A stretch of 64,000 nucleotides of DNA from Nymphaea colorata (GCF_008831285.2 NC_045141.1:17470106-17534105), one strand, 5' to 3'; numbered from the stretch's first letter, positions 49,440 through 61,859 are shown. The notes: generated by a model not told the origin, from the letters alone. Program-made: numbers and translations.

Positions 49440-51460
49440 AGTTAGCTTGACATATCGGGATAACTTTCCTATGGAAACTCCTGTGGACAAGCTTGTTGGG
49501 AATTTTTATGAAGCAGGTTCCTATTCTAAACTTTTCTGTTATGTTAGGAAGGTTGGAATCTATTGCACCAAGGAATAAAAATTTATGTCTCATTGAGATC
49601 TTCTTTGGGTTTGCCACTTGGATCAAACTGTCACATGATATATATTATATACTTTGTGCTGAGCTATTCGCCAAGGGAAATTAATGTTTGCATGTTTTAG
49701 AAATGTGCATTATCTGCCGCATCAGCTGATTATCTACATGTTTCCTCCAAATCGAAAGGATAAGGGGGACCGAAGGCCACCTTAAATGTCGTCCATGGCC
49801 CCATATCAGCTCATATATAAATAAAAAGTTGTTCAACTCTATTCCTGAATAATTTTGCAAGAATAGTTAGGGAAGGGATGATACGTACCTATGCTTATTA
49901 GCCAAAACCCCTTGACTGTTGGGTTTCTGACACGACACACCCTAACCAATTTTTATAAGAATATGCAATGTAGTTAGACCCTCATGTCGATCCAAATGAA
50001 TCTGTCTTTCCAATCAGTCTTTCCATGGAAGTTGAGATAGGGGTTGCTAGTCAAAAGGATGGCAAGTTACAAATTCTGGCTTGGTAGGACATATATTTCT
50101 AGTTCTACTACTAAAAGTTAGGTGCGGTTACTATTTTTCTTTTTATGGTGATGAATTTTGTATCTGTTTTTAATAAAAGGAATTTGTCTATTTTTCAAGG
50201 TCTCAAAACCAAAAAGTTGTGGGAACATGTAAGAACTTTTCACTTGTGACTTGTGTAGCAAAAGAGGAAAGGGAGAACCCAGGTCTTGCCCATGATCTTT
50301 TTTTTTGAGGGGGGCGGGGGGGGGGGGCTTCTTTTTTTTCCTAATACTTCCCATTTAAACAGATCTCCTTTACTTTTTCTTCCCCTCTCAGGATTGTATT
50401 AGACTTTACTTCAAAGAGGCCGACGTTGGTTTATGATTGGAGTTTTTATGCTACTCCTTTTTTTAGTTTAAGCATGCCTGGTATGATTAATTGTGGGGTG
50501 GGCCTTGGCTGTTGGGCTTCTAATAGGCATGACTCCTGGCATAGGCCAAGGCTTGGTCCCTTTTAGGATAAAGGAAGGCTTACGGAGTGTTACCAGCCAA
50601 GTCTCTCCCGTGGAGTCTTGAGCAGGGTGAAACATGAAATACAAAGATGTATTTATGAAGGGCTCTCATTCACTTAAGCTGTGTTGTTTATTAATGAATT
50701 TATTGGTAGCAAAATCTAAAGTTGAGCTACCTCAATTGAACATGATGAGAATGTTGCCTATGGTTATGGCATGTTTATCCATTTTCAAATTCTCAATCTA
50801 CTCAAACTTTCAGGTCCATAGATCTAAGGGCGGCACTTCACTTCCCTCAATTGGCAATGTAAAATGAAAAAGCGTACAATTCACGTTTAGTCTGAAGCAG
50901 AATCCAGAAACAGAGGGCATCTATGGTGGCCTAGTACGAGGAACAGATTGTTGTAGACCACTTCGCTGGGGGGTCATCTTTGTTCCTGCCCAGCAGTGTT
51001 ATCATACTTTTGTCCTTTGTTTGGGTAAGTTGGTGCATCAACAATATTATCCAGATCATATAAAACTGAACACTTCCGTATCAGAGATATAGATCGGACA
51101 CATTTCAGAGGGTAGGAGGAATAATATCATACCTTCATTTCTTGAGTACTTTGCCCAACGTTTGCTTCTGTTCTGTGGGCCCCAGCAATAACTTCCGACA
51201 CATGCATTCTTAGATGACATCTGTTTCTCAATCAAATGTGCACTTAAAAGAATGTGGGCCTTTGCTTTTGTTGGCATTAAGGCGGGCCTGACTTTTCAAA
51301 CTTCTTCGCTGTTAACTGGATTGGATTCGGTTCTAGGCCTGCTAAATCACTTTAACGATGGCGGATTATCTCCCAATAGCTTAACTTCAAACTTCCACGA
51401 TCTCTTCTCAATTTACGGTCAAAGTATATCTGCTTTGGACCTACCCTCCTTTCCTATTTG
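49440..51460. other. Intergenic DNA after the ATP synthase gene
   Basis: No gene recognised. A short frame at 50634-50867 has no family resemblance. It includes the G-run at 50307. Confidence 0.5.
50307..50328 (+). repeat. Poly-G run
   Basis: GAGGGGGGCG followed by 13 G, between two T tracts. Could form a G-quadruplex; may also be prone to length error in assembly. Confidence 0.8.
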
Positions 51461-51464
51461 AATC

Positions 51465-51850
51465 GGATATCCGAAAAAATTGAATATTGAAAATAATTTA
51501 GTATCCAATTAAGAAATTAAATTGGATTCAGATTTAATAAATGACATCTAATTAGATTTGGATTTAGCTATACATGAATATCCAATTAGATTCAAATACG
51601 GATTCGGATCGGATTCATTTGTAGACAAATATCTTATTAAATTTTGAAAATGGGCAAAATCTGGTTCAAAATTCGGATTTAGATCCGGATCTGATTCGGA
51701 TTGTAAAATTGGATTTTGGATTTGGATTTCGATATGATTTTTTTTTATTTAAATTTGAATCCAAATTCGAATCTGTGAATATGTGAATATCCGAAAAGAA
51801 GGATATGATTAAAGATATATCCAATCCAAATCCGATTCGTTGACATCCTT
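51465..51850. repeat. GGATTCGGAT-type degenerate subterminal-repeat element
   Basis: Filled with AATCGGATATCC, GGATTTGGATTT, CCGGATCTGATTCGGATT and ATCCAAATCCGATTCG words on both strands. The right boundary is near TTCGTTGACATCC (reverse strand GGATGTCAACGAA, a common hAT-type end). The left end is not resolved. Confidence 0.5.
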
Positions 51851-52069
51851 CCTTTTTCATGTTGCATTCTCTCTTCTTCTCATACTGCCTCTTTTAGTGC
51901 TGCAGTATGTCTACATATTTAAAATCCTTAATTTGTTAACAAAATTATGCTACATCAGACTGATAGCCAGAGTGCCTTTGATATAAAATCTAGGGTCGAA
52001 GCTAGATTTTTTTTTTTTAATGGAGCATTAAGCTTAACAAACTTTTCATTGGTCATGAGACAGTAAGAA

Positions 52070-52201
52070 CGAGCCGCCGCTAGGTTCTCGGCCCAAGTTC
52101 GGCCCGGGCTTGGAAAAATAAGACCTGGGTCTGCCTGACTTGTTATCGGGCCGGCCCGAGTGGGCCTGATAAGCTCGGATTGGGCTTGATAATGATTTTT
52201 T

Positions 52202-52241
<40 letters not shown>

Positions 52242-52412
52242 ACAATTAATTATTTTTATGCATTATTTTATATTAAAAAATATTTTTTAATGTAATCGGG
52301 TCTGGCCTAGGCCAGGCTTGGGTTTTTTGAGTCAAGCTAGGCTCGGGCCCGAGTTTTAAATGTTGGGACGGCCTGAGCCCGACCCGATGCCAGACAGTAA
52401 CCTAGCTTTTGT
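52070..52412. mobile_element. GGCCCG-type non-autonomous element, copy 2
   Basis: Left arm GCTAGGTTCTCGGCCC...GGGCCGGCCCGAGTGGGCC, AT-rich core with (TA)n, right arm GGGCCCGAG...GCCCGACCCGATGCC ending AACCTAGC. GCTAGGTT is a perfect terminal inverted repeat. No 8-bp duplication was visible. Confidence 0.5.
52207..52239. repeat. TA microsatellite
   Basis: (TA)16 inside the core of the GGCCCG-type element. Confidence 0.95.
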
Positions 52413-52659
52413 AAGAGTAACTTAGGTCTTGTAAAGATGTCATATATAAATGAATGCAAGCCATTCAAGTTCAATCAATAATTTAAGTTTTGCTATGCCC
52501 CACTCGGAGCGCTCCCACCTGTCTACGCCCCTACTAAGATCCTAGGTGATTTGAGATCCAAAAATTTAAGATCCTAGGCTTTCATCTCAAAATTGCTTGA
52601 TTGAATGTTTGCTTCTATCTACACAAAGGAAGTGCTTAGATGAAGGGGATAAAGCCGAG

Positions 52660-53490
52660 GGCAAAACTTCCTTGCCCTGCCATCGTCGGCAATGACAAAG
52701 AACTCTACTGGCGTCTCGCTCTATAGTGGCAAGAACCTGCTAGATACCATGAGGATTCTGCTTATTTATGCCTCTAATGCCTGCAATGTCTGGAACGAGC
52801 ACCTATGCTGAACGAGCACCTATGCTTCGAGGGGACTCTTGTGGCTGAGGAGGTCGTCAGGATGATGGTGCTTCGCAATTGCAGGATAGAGACGCCATCC
52901 TGAAGGCCACCGGCAGCTCCTCTTGCCAACATGGAGGCCAACAGCGGGCTCGTTGCGGATGCTCATCTCCTACCCACCACATGCAAGCACAAGGTGCAGC
53001 TTCGTAAAGGGAACATGCAACTCAATCACTTGTAGCAAGGACCACATGATCCGTGTTCCTTCTAAAGAACCTTCCTCGAATGTTCGTATTTCACTAGAAA
53101 GAATTCATTTTTCATGGAAGATACTTATTCCAATGTCTTCAAGTGGGAGATGAAAGAGATGGCTGCAGAGAGCGTTCCTCGCACAGACTCATAATGTAAA
53201 TTAAAAAGCATCACTTCGTTTATGAGCTTTGAATCGAACATTGGGAAGAGGTATAGAATTTGGTACCAAGGAATGCATCAGAATTCAAACAAGAGATGGA
53301 AGACCGTGGAAGCTTACGTTTTCATGCGAAAATGACTTCCTCGTTGAGAAAGTTGCATGAGTCAGCTGCTCTCTTGAAGATGGTGCTCTCTTGAGAAAGT
53401 TGCATAAAGTTTTCGATGAAAGCATTTTAGTCGTTACATTACACACCAGCTTCGAAATTTTGAGGGGCACTCGTGCACCATCTGACATCT
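52660..53490. other. GC-richer, exon-like stretch of unknown nature
   Basis: Base composition is less AT-rich than the surroundings and several short open frames occur, but no frame stays open and no family is recognised. It holds a perfect 17-bp tandem duplication (GAACGAGCACCTATGCT at 52793 and 52810) and repeated TTGAGAAAGTTGCAT words near 53335 and 53390. It may be a decayed gene fragment. Confidence 0.3.
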
Positions 53491-53667
53491 AAACAAGTCC
53501 AGGGCAGTTTTTTTTTTTTTAATATAATGATCACTAATGTCATGAAAAATCGGTCAATTCACAGATTGATCAGCTGAATCAGTTATTAATTGGCCAATAA
53601 TATTAAAAGCAATTACTTTATATAGATACTAATTAAAACTTAATTAATATATCATGTGGCATTCTTA

Positions 53668-53848
53668 GGAGGCGTTTCTTAACCTCATATCTAAGATCTA
53701 GGTGATAAAAAAATCTAAGGTTTTGGCCGGATCCCAAATCTTCATTTTTCTATGGATTTAAAATTGAATGTTTGGTTACTCTGTGAGCTTACATAAAGAG
53801 ATTTCATATCAATTTCATAATTAAGATCCAAGGTTAGCAAACGCACTC
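53668..53848. mobile_element. MITE-like element, 181 bp
   Basis: The left end GGAGGCGTTTCTTAACC is an imperfect inverted match to the right end (reverse complement GAGTGCGTTTGCTAACC). Flanks are TTA and TAA. The ends also resemble those of the elements at 1601 and 1829, suggesting one family. Confidence 0.5.
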
Positions 53849-53973
53849 TAAGAAATTCGTTTGGGGTTGAAGTTTGTTTTCTAGAAGATAATCTGGATCT
53901 TTTGTAGCATATGGTTCCACTATGACATGGAAACTGCTCACATCCTTGTAGAAATTTGGAACTCATATCCACC

Positions 53974-54328
53974 TAAGGCTACACAATGAAGTCAACCAGC
54001 TTGAACTCACTCATTAAAAGTCTACTCGAACTCATTATATTCAACTCAATTATATAGTGAATGTTGAAATACAATAAAATATAATGAAGGAATAGTTAGA
54101 CAAGTAGCAACTAAATAAGTCAAAATGAGTTAACTGAGTTGAGCTGGAGCTCGACACTGCATTGTTGAGTCAAGCTTCAGCATGTTTTATGAAGCTTGAC
54201 TCAGTTTTGAGCCAAACTCAAGTTTTTTTAGTCTAGTTGAGCTTCAAACTCTTTATAGAGCTCGACTTCGAGCGAAGCTCAAGCTCAAGTTTTCTAGTCA
54301 ATCTCTAACTGGGTCGTATGCAGCCCTA
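53974..54328. mobile_element. Non-autonomous hAT-like element with perfect 8-bp TSD
   Basis: A 355-bp element. The left end TAAGGCTACACAATGA pairs with the right end (reverse complement TAGGGCTGCATACGA). Identical 8-bp flanks TATCCACC lie at 53966-53973 and 54329-54336. The interior is filled with GAGCTCGA, AAGCTTGACTC and GAACTCA words. The 8-bp duplication and end type fit the hAT superfamily; it encodes no transposase. Confidence 0.8.
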
Positions 54329-54402
54329 TATCCACCCTCCAAACGGCAAAACTGCGGGAATTCATAGTTTGGTTGGATATTTCTGAATCGAGCTTCTGGG
54401 CC

Positions 54403-54406
<4 letters not shown>

Positions 54407-54460
<54 letters not shown>
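54407..54460. repeat. Long AT microsatellite
   Basis: Perfect (AT)27, bordered by GGGCCTCC and GGGCCTGCC. Confidence 0.97.
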
Positions 54461-54462
<2 letters not shown>

Positions 54463-54469
54463 GCCTGCC

Positions 54470-56560
54470 TTGATAGTTTTTCATTTAAATTTTTTTAAAC
54501 ATCCAATCAAAACCCACCTGTCCATGAGTCATTAATTATGATTAAACTGGCCACGAGCGTCATGTTATATAGGACGTAGATCTACCAGACCACAGGGCCC
54601 ACGATTTTTTCCAAGTAGCATGAGCATTCATGGCAACAGGACAAGAAATGTTATCTTCAACATCACAGAACACAGAAAAGGAGGAGTCATCTCATTCACG
54701 GGATGGGTCCTTTTAAGCCTATGCCTCACATGATTGAAAGCAGACAAGATTGAGAAAAAAAGAAACGCAATGGCACCATCTCCAAGAATTTTATGGTGCA
54801 CACCACTCTCCATCACCAACGCATGCATGGAATTTTCTCCATGGGTGCGTTAGATTCGTGGGATATTTTATACTTGGACTCAAGAACATTTTGTCATTGC
54901 CACACTCACGCCTTCCAATGTGGTGGCGTGCGATGATGGAGGATCACTTCTCAAAAAACAAAGGATTTAATTGACTGCAACAAGAGAAAGGTTTGACTGG
55001 AACAAGTTACTCAAGATAAAGGCACCATGGATAATTTCTCAGAACTATTAAGCCAGTTTCCGTAACATGCTTTCCTCAAATCAACTGAAGCTTTTAGATC
55101 GATCCATCCGCAACTTACTCAATGGCCAAGGTCGAACTCGTTAATTTATCCAACAGCAAAAGAAAACAAATGTGGGCATGAAGAGAGAACAGATTTAGAG
55201 CATTATCTGATGCAGACGTAGATCAGACAACAATGCCACCAAGGAAAGAACAGACCAACGTCAAAAGCCTTCCCGAACCAACTGGCTGTCGCGGCTCTTC
55301 TAGACCGCTGAAGAATGAGGACAAAGCGTCGCCGCAGCAATTTGCCTATTGCAGACCAGATGTTCATGACCTTCGTGTTTTTTATTTACCATCCGTTGAC
55401 GGATGCTTATAGAATTCGAATACATGGTATTGAATACACAGACATTAGAATTCTGGGTATTTAATACCCGATAGTTTTCAAGTGGAACAAAAGTTATACA
55501 CACCCTCTTGACCCTTCTAGTTTCATGTTTATTTGTGCATGAAAGTTTTTTTGATGCACATCTTGATGTAAGAATAAGGCTGAAAGGCTTACCTACGCTT
55601 AAAGTTATAAAGTAGAACTTTGTTCCCGATATTAAAGTTGCAGAACCTATTATAAAGTCTCGTTACATTTGAATTAAAGTTCATCTCCGCAATAGAATAC
55701 CTTGCATTCACACGTGCCTGATCATTGATCCCCATAAATCAGGCGAGTGAAAGCGATGGTCCATGAAAGCAAAGGTGCTCTACAAGTGGACCAAATTTTG
55801 GCTTATAATTAGAACTTGCATCCATGGAATAAGCTTCTTTGCTTATGTCACCATATTATTACCTCATAGGAGCAGAGCACGAGTATTAATTCTCTAGAAA
55901 GATCATATTCCTCGGTCTCTTTCTTCTCCAACCATGATCTCTGTTTCGGTAGTTTTGTCTATGAGATGGGGTAGATTACAGAAACAATGATCGGACAGCA
56001 ATCTTGCAAAATTCTTCCGCTCCATGTCCACAGAAAGCTGCTCATATCTTCACCATAAGCTTCAGCCTTCTATACCATAAGGTTTAGTCTGGGAGAGTGG
56101 AAAACTCCATTCATCCAAATATAAAAAAGTTGTCTATTTTTTCACCAGAAGCTACTTGAAGTTTCTGAACCACACACACCAAGTAACTCTTAAACGGCAG
56201 AAAACAAAACAGGTTTTTACGGTTTGGAAATTTTAGATTTTGCCGGCGATATTGTGAAAACTACAATGATACTAATCTTGTTAAAATTAAAACAAATTTA
56301 ATAAGTTGCTAAAGAGAAGTAAGTGTAAGACGAGGCAGTAAGTGTTCGAACATGGGAGTTTTTTTTTTTTTGGTATTGGAATAAGCTGGTCTAATCCTTA
56401 AACAGTTCTTTGTCTTTGAAAAATAAATTTTTATATATTTTATGCCGTTAATTATATTATCATAGGAAGTATATGCCAATTATGATATTTTATAGGAGAT
56501 GCCTAAATTCAAGTTTATCTTAAAACAGGAAAAATTGCATATCCAAATTTTCAAGGAAAC
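54470..56560. other. Intergenic DNA upstream of AVT1
   Basis: No gene, RNA or bounded repeat recognised. A 72-codon frame at 56569-56787 precedes the AVT1 start in another reading context and has no family match. Confidence 0.5.
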
Positions 56561-56836
56561 AAGGTTTAATGTTTGTGGGGAGAGGGCCAGGGATGTCCTT
56601 GGCCGAGAAATTCACTGACGGTCCAGTGACGGATGCACTCCACTTGGCGCGCGTAAAAACGAGAAATTTAACCGTTAAGGGGCTTTGCACTCTCTCACCT
56701 TCTCATCCGTTTCCCATTTGGTGCTGCCGGGAAGGGCACTCTGGAATTATTCTGAAACTCAGGATAATCAATAGAGGCTTGGATTAGGAATTGGATTCCT
56801 GACTCTGAAGACATTCATCTCTTTTTGAACGAAGAG

Positions 56837-59800
56837 ATGGGGAAAACGAAGGACGGCGAAGTGTTCATGGAGGAGGAGGAGGAGGACGAGTTGAAGGATG
56901 GAGATGCTTGCAGCGAGAAGAGTTCGCAGGTGGAGACCGACGTCGAGATGCAGGAGACGAGCGAGGATGATGACGAAGACTATGCGTGGGAGAAGAAGGT
57001 GAATCATTCTCCTTCTTCTGTCTTCTCCTCTAGTCAGTGGCCTCAGAGTTACAGGTGATGCTTCTGTGTCTTATTCTTCTTACATTTCTTGACCTTGGTG
57101 CTGCTACGCTGTGTTAGAATTAGCATCCTTTGTTACTTGGTCTAGTAGTCGAAAGCCGAGGAAAGACGAATTTGGTATATGAATGTTATATCCCTTTTGC
57201 CTCGATGAATGCTGTGCCGGTAATCTGGGAAAACTGATTGAGTTACGTGAATGATGTATTCATTTTGACGTCTTCAACTTGCTGATTTATTTCATATTTT
57301 TGGATTCTTCTACACTTCTCAGAGTGAGCCTTTTTATGTGGAAACTGCCTAGTCTAGTGTTTTACTGTTCCACCCAAGCTATCTGAAAATGTTGTAAGAG
57401 TCGAAGATTAACGATATGATTTTGAGAGTGGGGAGCTAGTTTTTTTCTCTTTCGTCTGCTGTTGTGCTGTTTAATTTTTAGGAATTCAGTCAATCCACGA
57501 CGTTGCAATTCCACAGAATTTTGACGTTTCAAAAGGGAGTCGATTATGGTTTGGACTTTCCCTTTTGGTTCAAGGGAGTAGGGACTTGATTCCTAGACTA
57601 ACGCGACTTATTCACCCTTCAAATTGGCCATATCTGGCTTCCGGGGAGGAAGTTTATCTTACTGCAAAAGAACTATATCGATGAAGAATTTGCGTAAATT
57701 ATATAAGCTTTTCACAGCCTTGAAGATTTTTCTATTGGTTCAATATGCTTATGAGGCGCAGCTTTTTCAAACAGGGAGTCGGTTGATTCGTATACAATCT
57801 CTGCGTCTCCATCGTTTGGGCTTCTTCAACAGAGTCCCAGTATCCGGTATTCAAGTTTTGGTGGCAATGAGTTTGAAGCCAAATTGCCCTTGTTACCCGA
57901 GGACACTATTGAGAAGCAAGCCTCAGAGAAAACATCGAGCAAATCCAGATTATTCCAGGAGTCATGTCACCTAAATTTGCAGTTCTCCGGAGAAGGACTC
58001 GGCATTCAAGGATGTAACTTAACCCAGACCATTTTCAACGGTAAAAAGGAAAAATTTGTAGGCAGCATTCAAAAGTTACGTACATTCCTTTTCACAACAC
58101 ATATTGCACGATTTATGTATGGTGGCAGCGTTTCTCTAAGAGGGTTCCAGATTGCTCATTAAGATTTGAAAATAATCTTTAGGATTGTCATTTCCCTTTT
58201 AAGTCTTTCCTGCTGCTTTGTCTAAAATGGAGTCTTTTAACCAGGTGTTAATGTGATGGCGGGTGTTGGACTTCTTTCTACACCATATACAATCAAAGAA
58301 GCGGGATGGGCGAGTTTGCTTGTCTTAGCTTGTTTTGCAGCAGTATGCTGCTACACAGGCATCTTAATGAGACGTTGTTTGGAAAGTAAAGATGGCATCT
58401 TGAGTTACCCTGATATTGGAGAAGCTGCATATGGAAGATTTGGGCGATTTCTTGTGTCTGTAAGTAATACGAACTACTCAAGTTTTCAAGATGAGTTACT
58501 CAGTACAGAATTAGTAGTTGATCGAGGTTGAATCTGAGTCGCTTTTCCTGTAGGCTTGCAGAATGTGTCTTTGCAAATATTCACTACTGCTATCTGTACA
58601 GACAATAGAGAACCAAATTAGTAAAATATAACTGAAAATATCCATTACAGAATATATGCATGGTGCTCTACTTGCACTAATTTTCAAGTTGTCTGTATTT
58701 GGTTGAAAGAATAGGACAAAAAATGCTGTGTTTTGTCTTATTTGTTCATATGACGGTAGAAGTATATTTTTAAAACCCTGCTTTTTTCTTAGGCAAATGA
58801 ATCGTCTTACTCTTACCATTTCTTTTCTAATGGTGTTTCTTTCTTCATACAGATTGCTTTATACATGGAGCTGTTTGTGAGTATGCTATACGCCTTTAAA
58901 TTCATTTTCTCTAGACAAAACCATATGGACCATAACGTGGTCTCGCCTTTCTTCTCTCCTTTGTCTCTATGGTACAGTCATATTGCGTGGAGTTTATCAT
59001 TTTGGAAGGTGACAACCTGACAAGGTTATTTCCTGGCACTGCATTTGATTGGGCGGTAATCCGTGCTGACTCTGTTCACTTCTTTGGAATTCTAACTGGT
59101 CTCATCGTTCTTCCAACAGTTTGGTTAAGAGATCTTAGAATTATGTCTTACCTTTCAGGTGCGGTGTGGTTTTAACCTTTTTGTATCCATTATTCTTATG
59201 TATATCAACTTAACAAGTTTGAAGTTTTAACAGTTTCATATCCATTGTGCAGCTGGTGGTGTTCTCGCGACCATTTTAGTCTCGCTTTCAGTGTTTGTTA
59301 CGGGTACCACTGATGGTATAGGATTTCGTCAAACAAGTCCATTTATTAGGTGGGGTGGTATCCCCTTTGCAATTGGTGTGCATGGTTTTTGCTATTCTGG
59401 GCACTCTGTTTTCCCTAATATATATCAATCAATGGCTGATAAAACAAAATTCAACAAGGCATTGGTCATTAGGTAGGTAAACACTGTTACCTAATGGCAT
59501 CACGATTTACAATTAATGTGTCCCACATTTCTCTGATTGGCATCTGTTCTGCAGCTACCTTTTGTGCACTGCAATATATGGTTCAGTTGCAGCAATGGGA
59601 TATCTCATGTTTGGCCAAAGAACACTATCGCAAATAACCTTAAATTTGCCAAGGCATTCTTTTTCCTCAAAACTTGGACTCTGGACAACAGTGAGTAACT
59701 CGTTTAATTTTTCTACCTTGCCTTTCCGGTTGGCGTGTTTGTCTTAGAGTAATATTGTTTTCTGTTTCATCCTTCAGGTAATTAATCCTTTGACCAAGTA

Positions 59801-60108
59801 TCCTTTTACTTCCAAGGAAAATTGGAGATTGTGGAGATAAATGTTTTACTCTGTACTAAACACCAAATGTTCAGATTTTGCCTTTTTGCAGTAAGTTGCT
59901 TCCTTGACATCAAATAGGTATGCTTTATTGCTCAATCCCCTGGCGAGGAGTCTTGAAGAATTGCTTCCAGTAGGGACTCGGAATGAGTTTCTCTTTTCCA
60001 TGCTCATACGGACAGGACTTGTTGTTTCAACTGTTTGTGTTGCATTTCTTCTGCCGTTTTTTGGTATGTGGATAGAAATTCATACAGGCTGAGATTCTTC
60101 CATATGCA

Positions 60109-60155
<47 letters not shown>

Positions 60156-60923
60156 CTTTTTCATATCAAAATTGACAAAGTAACTATGACCTTGCAACTT
60201 ACAGTCTATAGAACGTGTGCAGATTCTAGGATTCATGAGCACAAGAATTACTGTATGTGATAATACAAACAATTCTTATCCAATGGAATATTATGTCAAC
60301 TGAAGTATTCCTACCTTCCCTTCCTATGGGTTTCCACTTTCCAGACTTGCTGCAGATGAAGGCTCCCTAATTCAATATAGTTTTAGAAGATGAAGACTGA
60401 TATTGAAAAACAACAATTAGTATATAATGCGATGATTATACATTGTTCTGCCTATTTTTCATCAATATAGTGGTTTTATTTTCTTACTGCCTCATGCTTG
60501 CAGGTCTGGTTATGGCCTTAATTGGCTCTCTTCTCAGTATACTTGTGGTAATAATCTTGATGGCATTTTGATCTACCTCACATTCTTGGATTGTACTTCT
60601 AGGTTCACTTTTTTATTCCTACTGATCACTAAATCGGCCAGCCATCTTTCCCTTATCTGACCTTTTGTTTGTTACAGGCCGTCATCTTACCTTCACTCTG
60701 TTTCTTGAAGATTTCAAAGAAGGAAGCTACAAACTTTCAGGTCCAATGCAACATGCTTTTATGTGAATCAAACTCCTTGAGTTGCTGATTCCTTTATTTG
60801 ATTTTGTGTTGCTTGTCTCTTGATAATAAGGTCATCCTGTGTATAACAATTACTGGATTAGGCATCGTCAGTGCAGCTCTTGGGACGTACTCCTCTGTAT
60901 CTAAGATCCTGCAAAACTATTGA
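56837..60923 (+). CDS. AVT1: AVT1-type vacuolar amino acid transporter, 12 exons, 541 aa
   Basis: Exons: 56837-57054, 57775-58040, 58245-58459, 58853-58876, 58978-59158, 59253-59472, 59555-59690, 59778-59797, 59918-60063, 60504-60547, 60678-60740, 60831-60923 (TGA); the frame is kept throughout. AVT1 proteins of the amino acid/auxin permease family move neutral amino acids across the tonoplast in exchange for protons. Seen: an acidic, cytosolic N-terminus ([20 protein letters not shown]), the [14 protein letters not shown] motif, then LTQTIFNG (exon 2) running into [20 protein letters not shown] (exon 3), the first transport helix, and about 10 more hydrophobic helices. Others: [50 protein letters not shown] (exon 6), [27 protein letters not shown]. 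Length is typical (about 550). Exons 4 (24 nt) and 8 (20 nt) are microexons. A likely paralogue set exists in plants, so the exact AVT1 letter is not assigned. Confidence 0.94.
60107..60153. repeat. GA microsatellite in AVT1 intron 9
   Basis: (GA)n run of about 45 bases, 43 bases after the exon 9 donor. Confidence 0.9.
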
Positions 60924-61589
60924 TTCTCACCCCATTGCGGTCAGCTGCCTTTGTCCGAAAGAAATTCTGACCTATTTTTCCCGTCTACAGAACATAAGAT
61001 GGGAAGCACACCTAAATGCTGGATTTTCGTGGATAAATAATGTGTTTATTCTAGCCGATCTTTCAGGCAGAATGCCAGAACCAACTTGGCAACAGAACTT
61101 GACAAATGCCAAACAGTATGGTGACTGAGGTAATGTAATCAGATCAGAATCTGGATGAAACCCATGGCAGAGGCGCCAATCTCATTTGAGAATGTGGGAA
61201 AGATGGTCACCTCTCTCTCTCTTTCTCTCAATTTCTTCTTCATTGTTATGACTTCATGTGAGGTATAGCAGAACCCAACAGCACATTACTTGGTTTGGTG
61301 GACGTGAATAAGCTGGAATCACAAATGAGATCCTCAGACAAGTAGCTTGGCAATTTGACTATATTTAATCACAAGCATTAAATTTTCTTCAGTCGACTCA
61401 ATTCACATCTAATATAATATTAAATCTTGCAATATGGGTTGGGGAAAATACTGGTAATGGCCTTAACCTTCTATTTTGTCCTTTACCAATATGCGCAGAG
61501 TTGTAAACTAAGCTCTTATGTTGGATCATGTGAAGAATTTCTTGAATTCAACTTCAGTCTGAGACTCGCATAGTCTAATTTATCTATGG

Positions 61590-61846
61590 ATCTGCCTTTG
61601 CCCGTGACTTTCCGGGTGAGCAAGGGGTATTAATCCCACCGCCCGAAAAAGGCCCGAAGGCCCCCCCATTCCCCCTGCCTCCGGGGTCCTGAGCTGCGTC
61701 GGTGTCAGCGATAGCAACGGTGCACCCTTCAGCTTAGATGCCGCGCCCTACCGCCTTAAGACACAGGAACATAGCGCCCACGGGAATCGAACTAGAGACC
61801 TGCCTTAATACAGGCCCCTAGCTCAACCAGCTACGCTATGGTCATT
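61590..61846 (-). mobile_element. tRNA-derived SINE
   Basis: Read on the - strand from about 61840: CATAGCGTAGCTGGTTGAGC (box A), then GTCTCTAGTTCGATTCCCG (box B, about 61784-61793), with tRNA-like spacing. A GC-rich body with CGACGCAGCTCAGGACCCCG follows to about 61590. This is an internal Pol III promoter followed by an unrelated body, as in SINEs. CCATAG occurs at both borders and may be part of the target duplication. No coding capacity. Confidence 0.7.
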
Positions 61847-61859
61847 CTTTTCTTCTTAT

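Noticed and set aside
50634-50867. 77-codon frame, Met/Leu-rich
   Set aside because: No domain and no splice continuation; probably chance or an old transposon scrap.
56569-56787. 72-codon frame before AVT1 as a separate small gene
   Set aside because: No family resemblance; it lies in promoter or leader DNA of AVT1. It could at most be a uORF if transcription starts that far upstream.
61782-61840. tRNA gene on the - strand
   Set aside because: Boxes A and B are good, but the acceptor stem does not pair and the sequence continues into a GC-rich body, as in a SINE.
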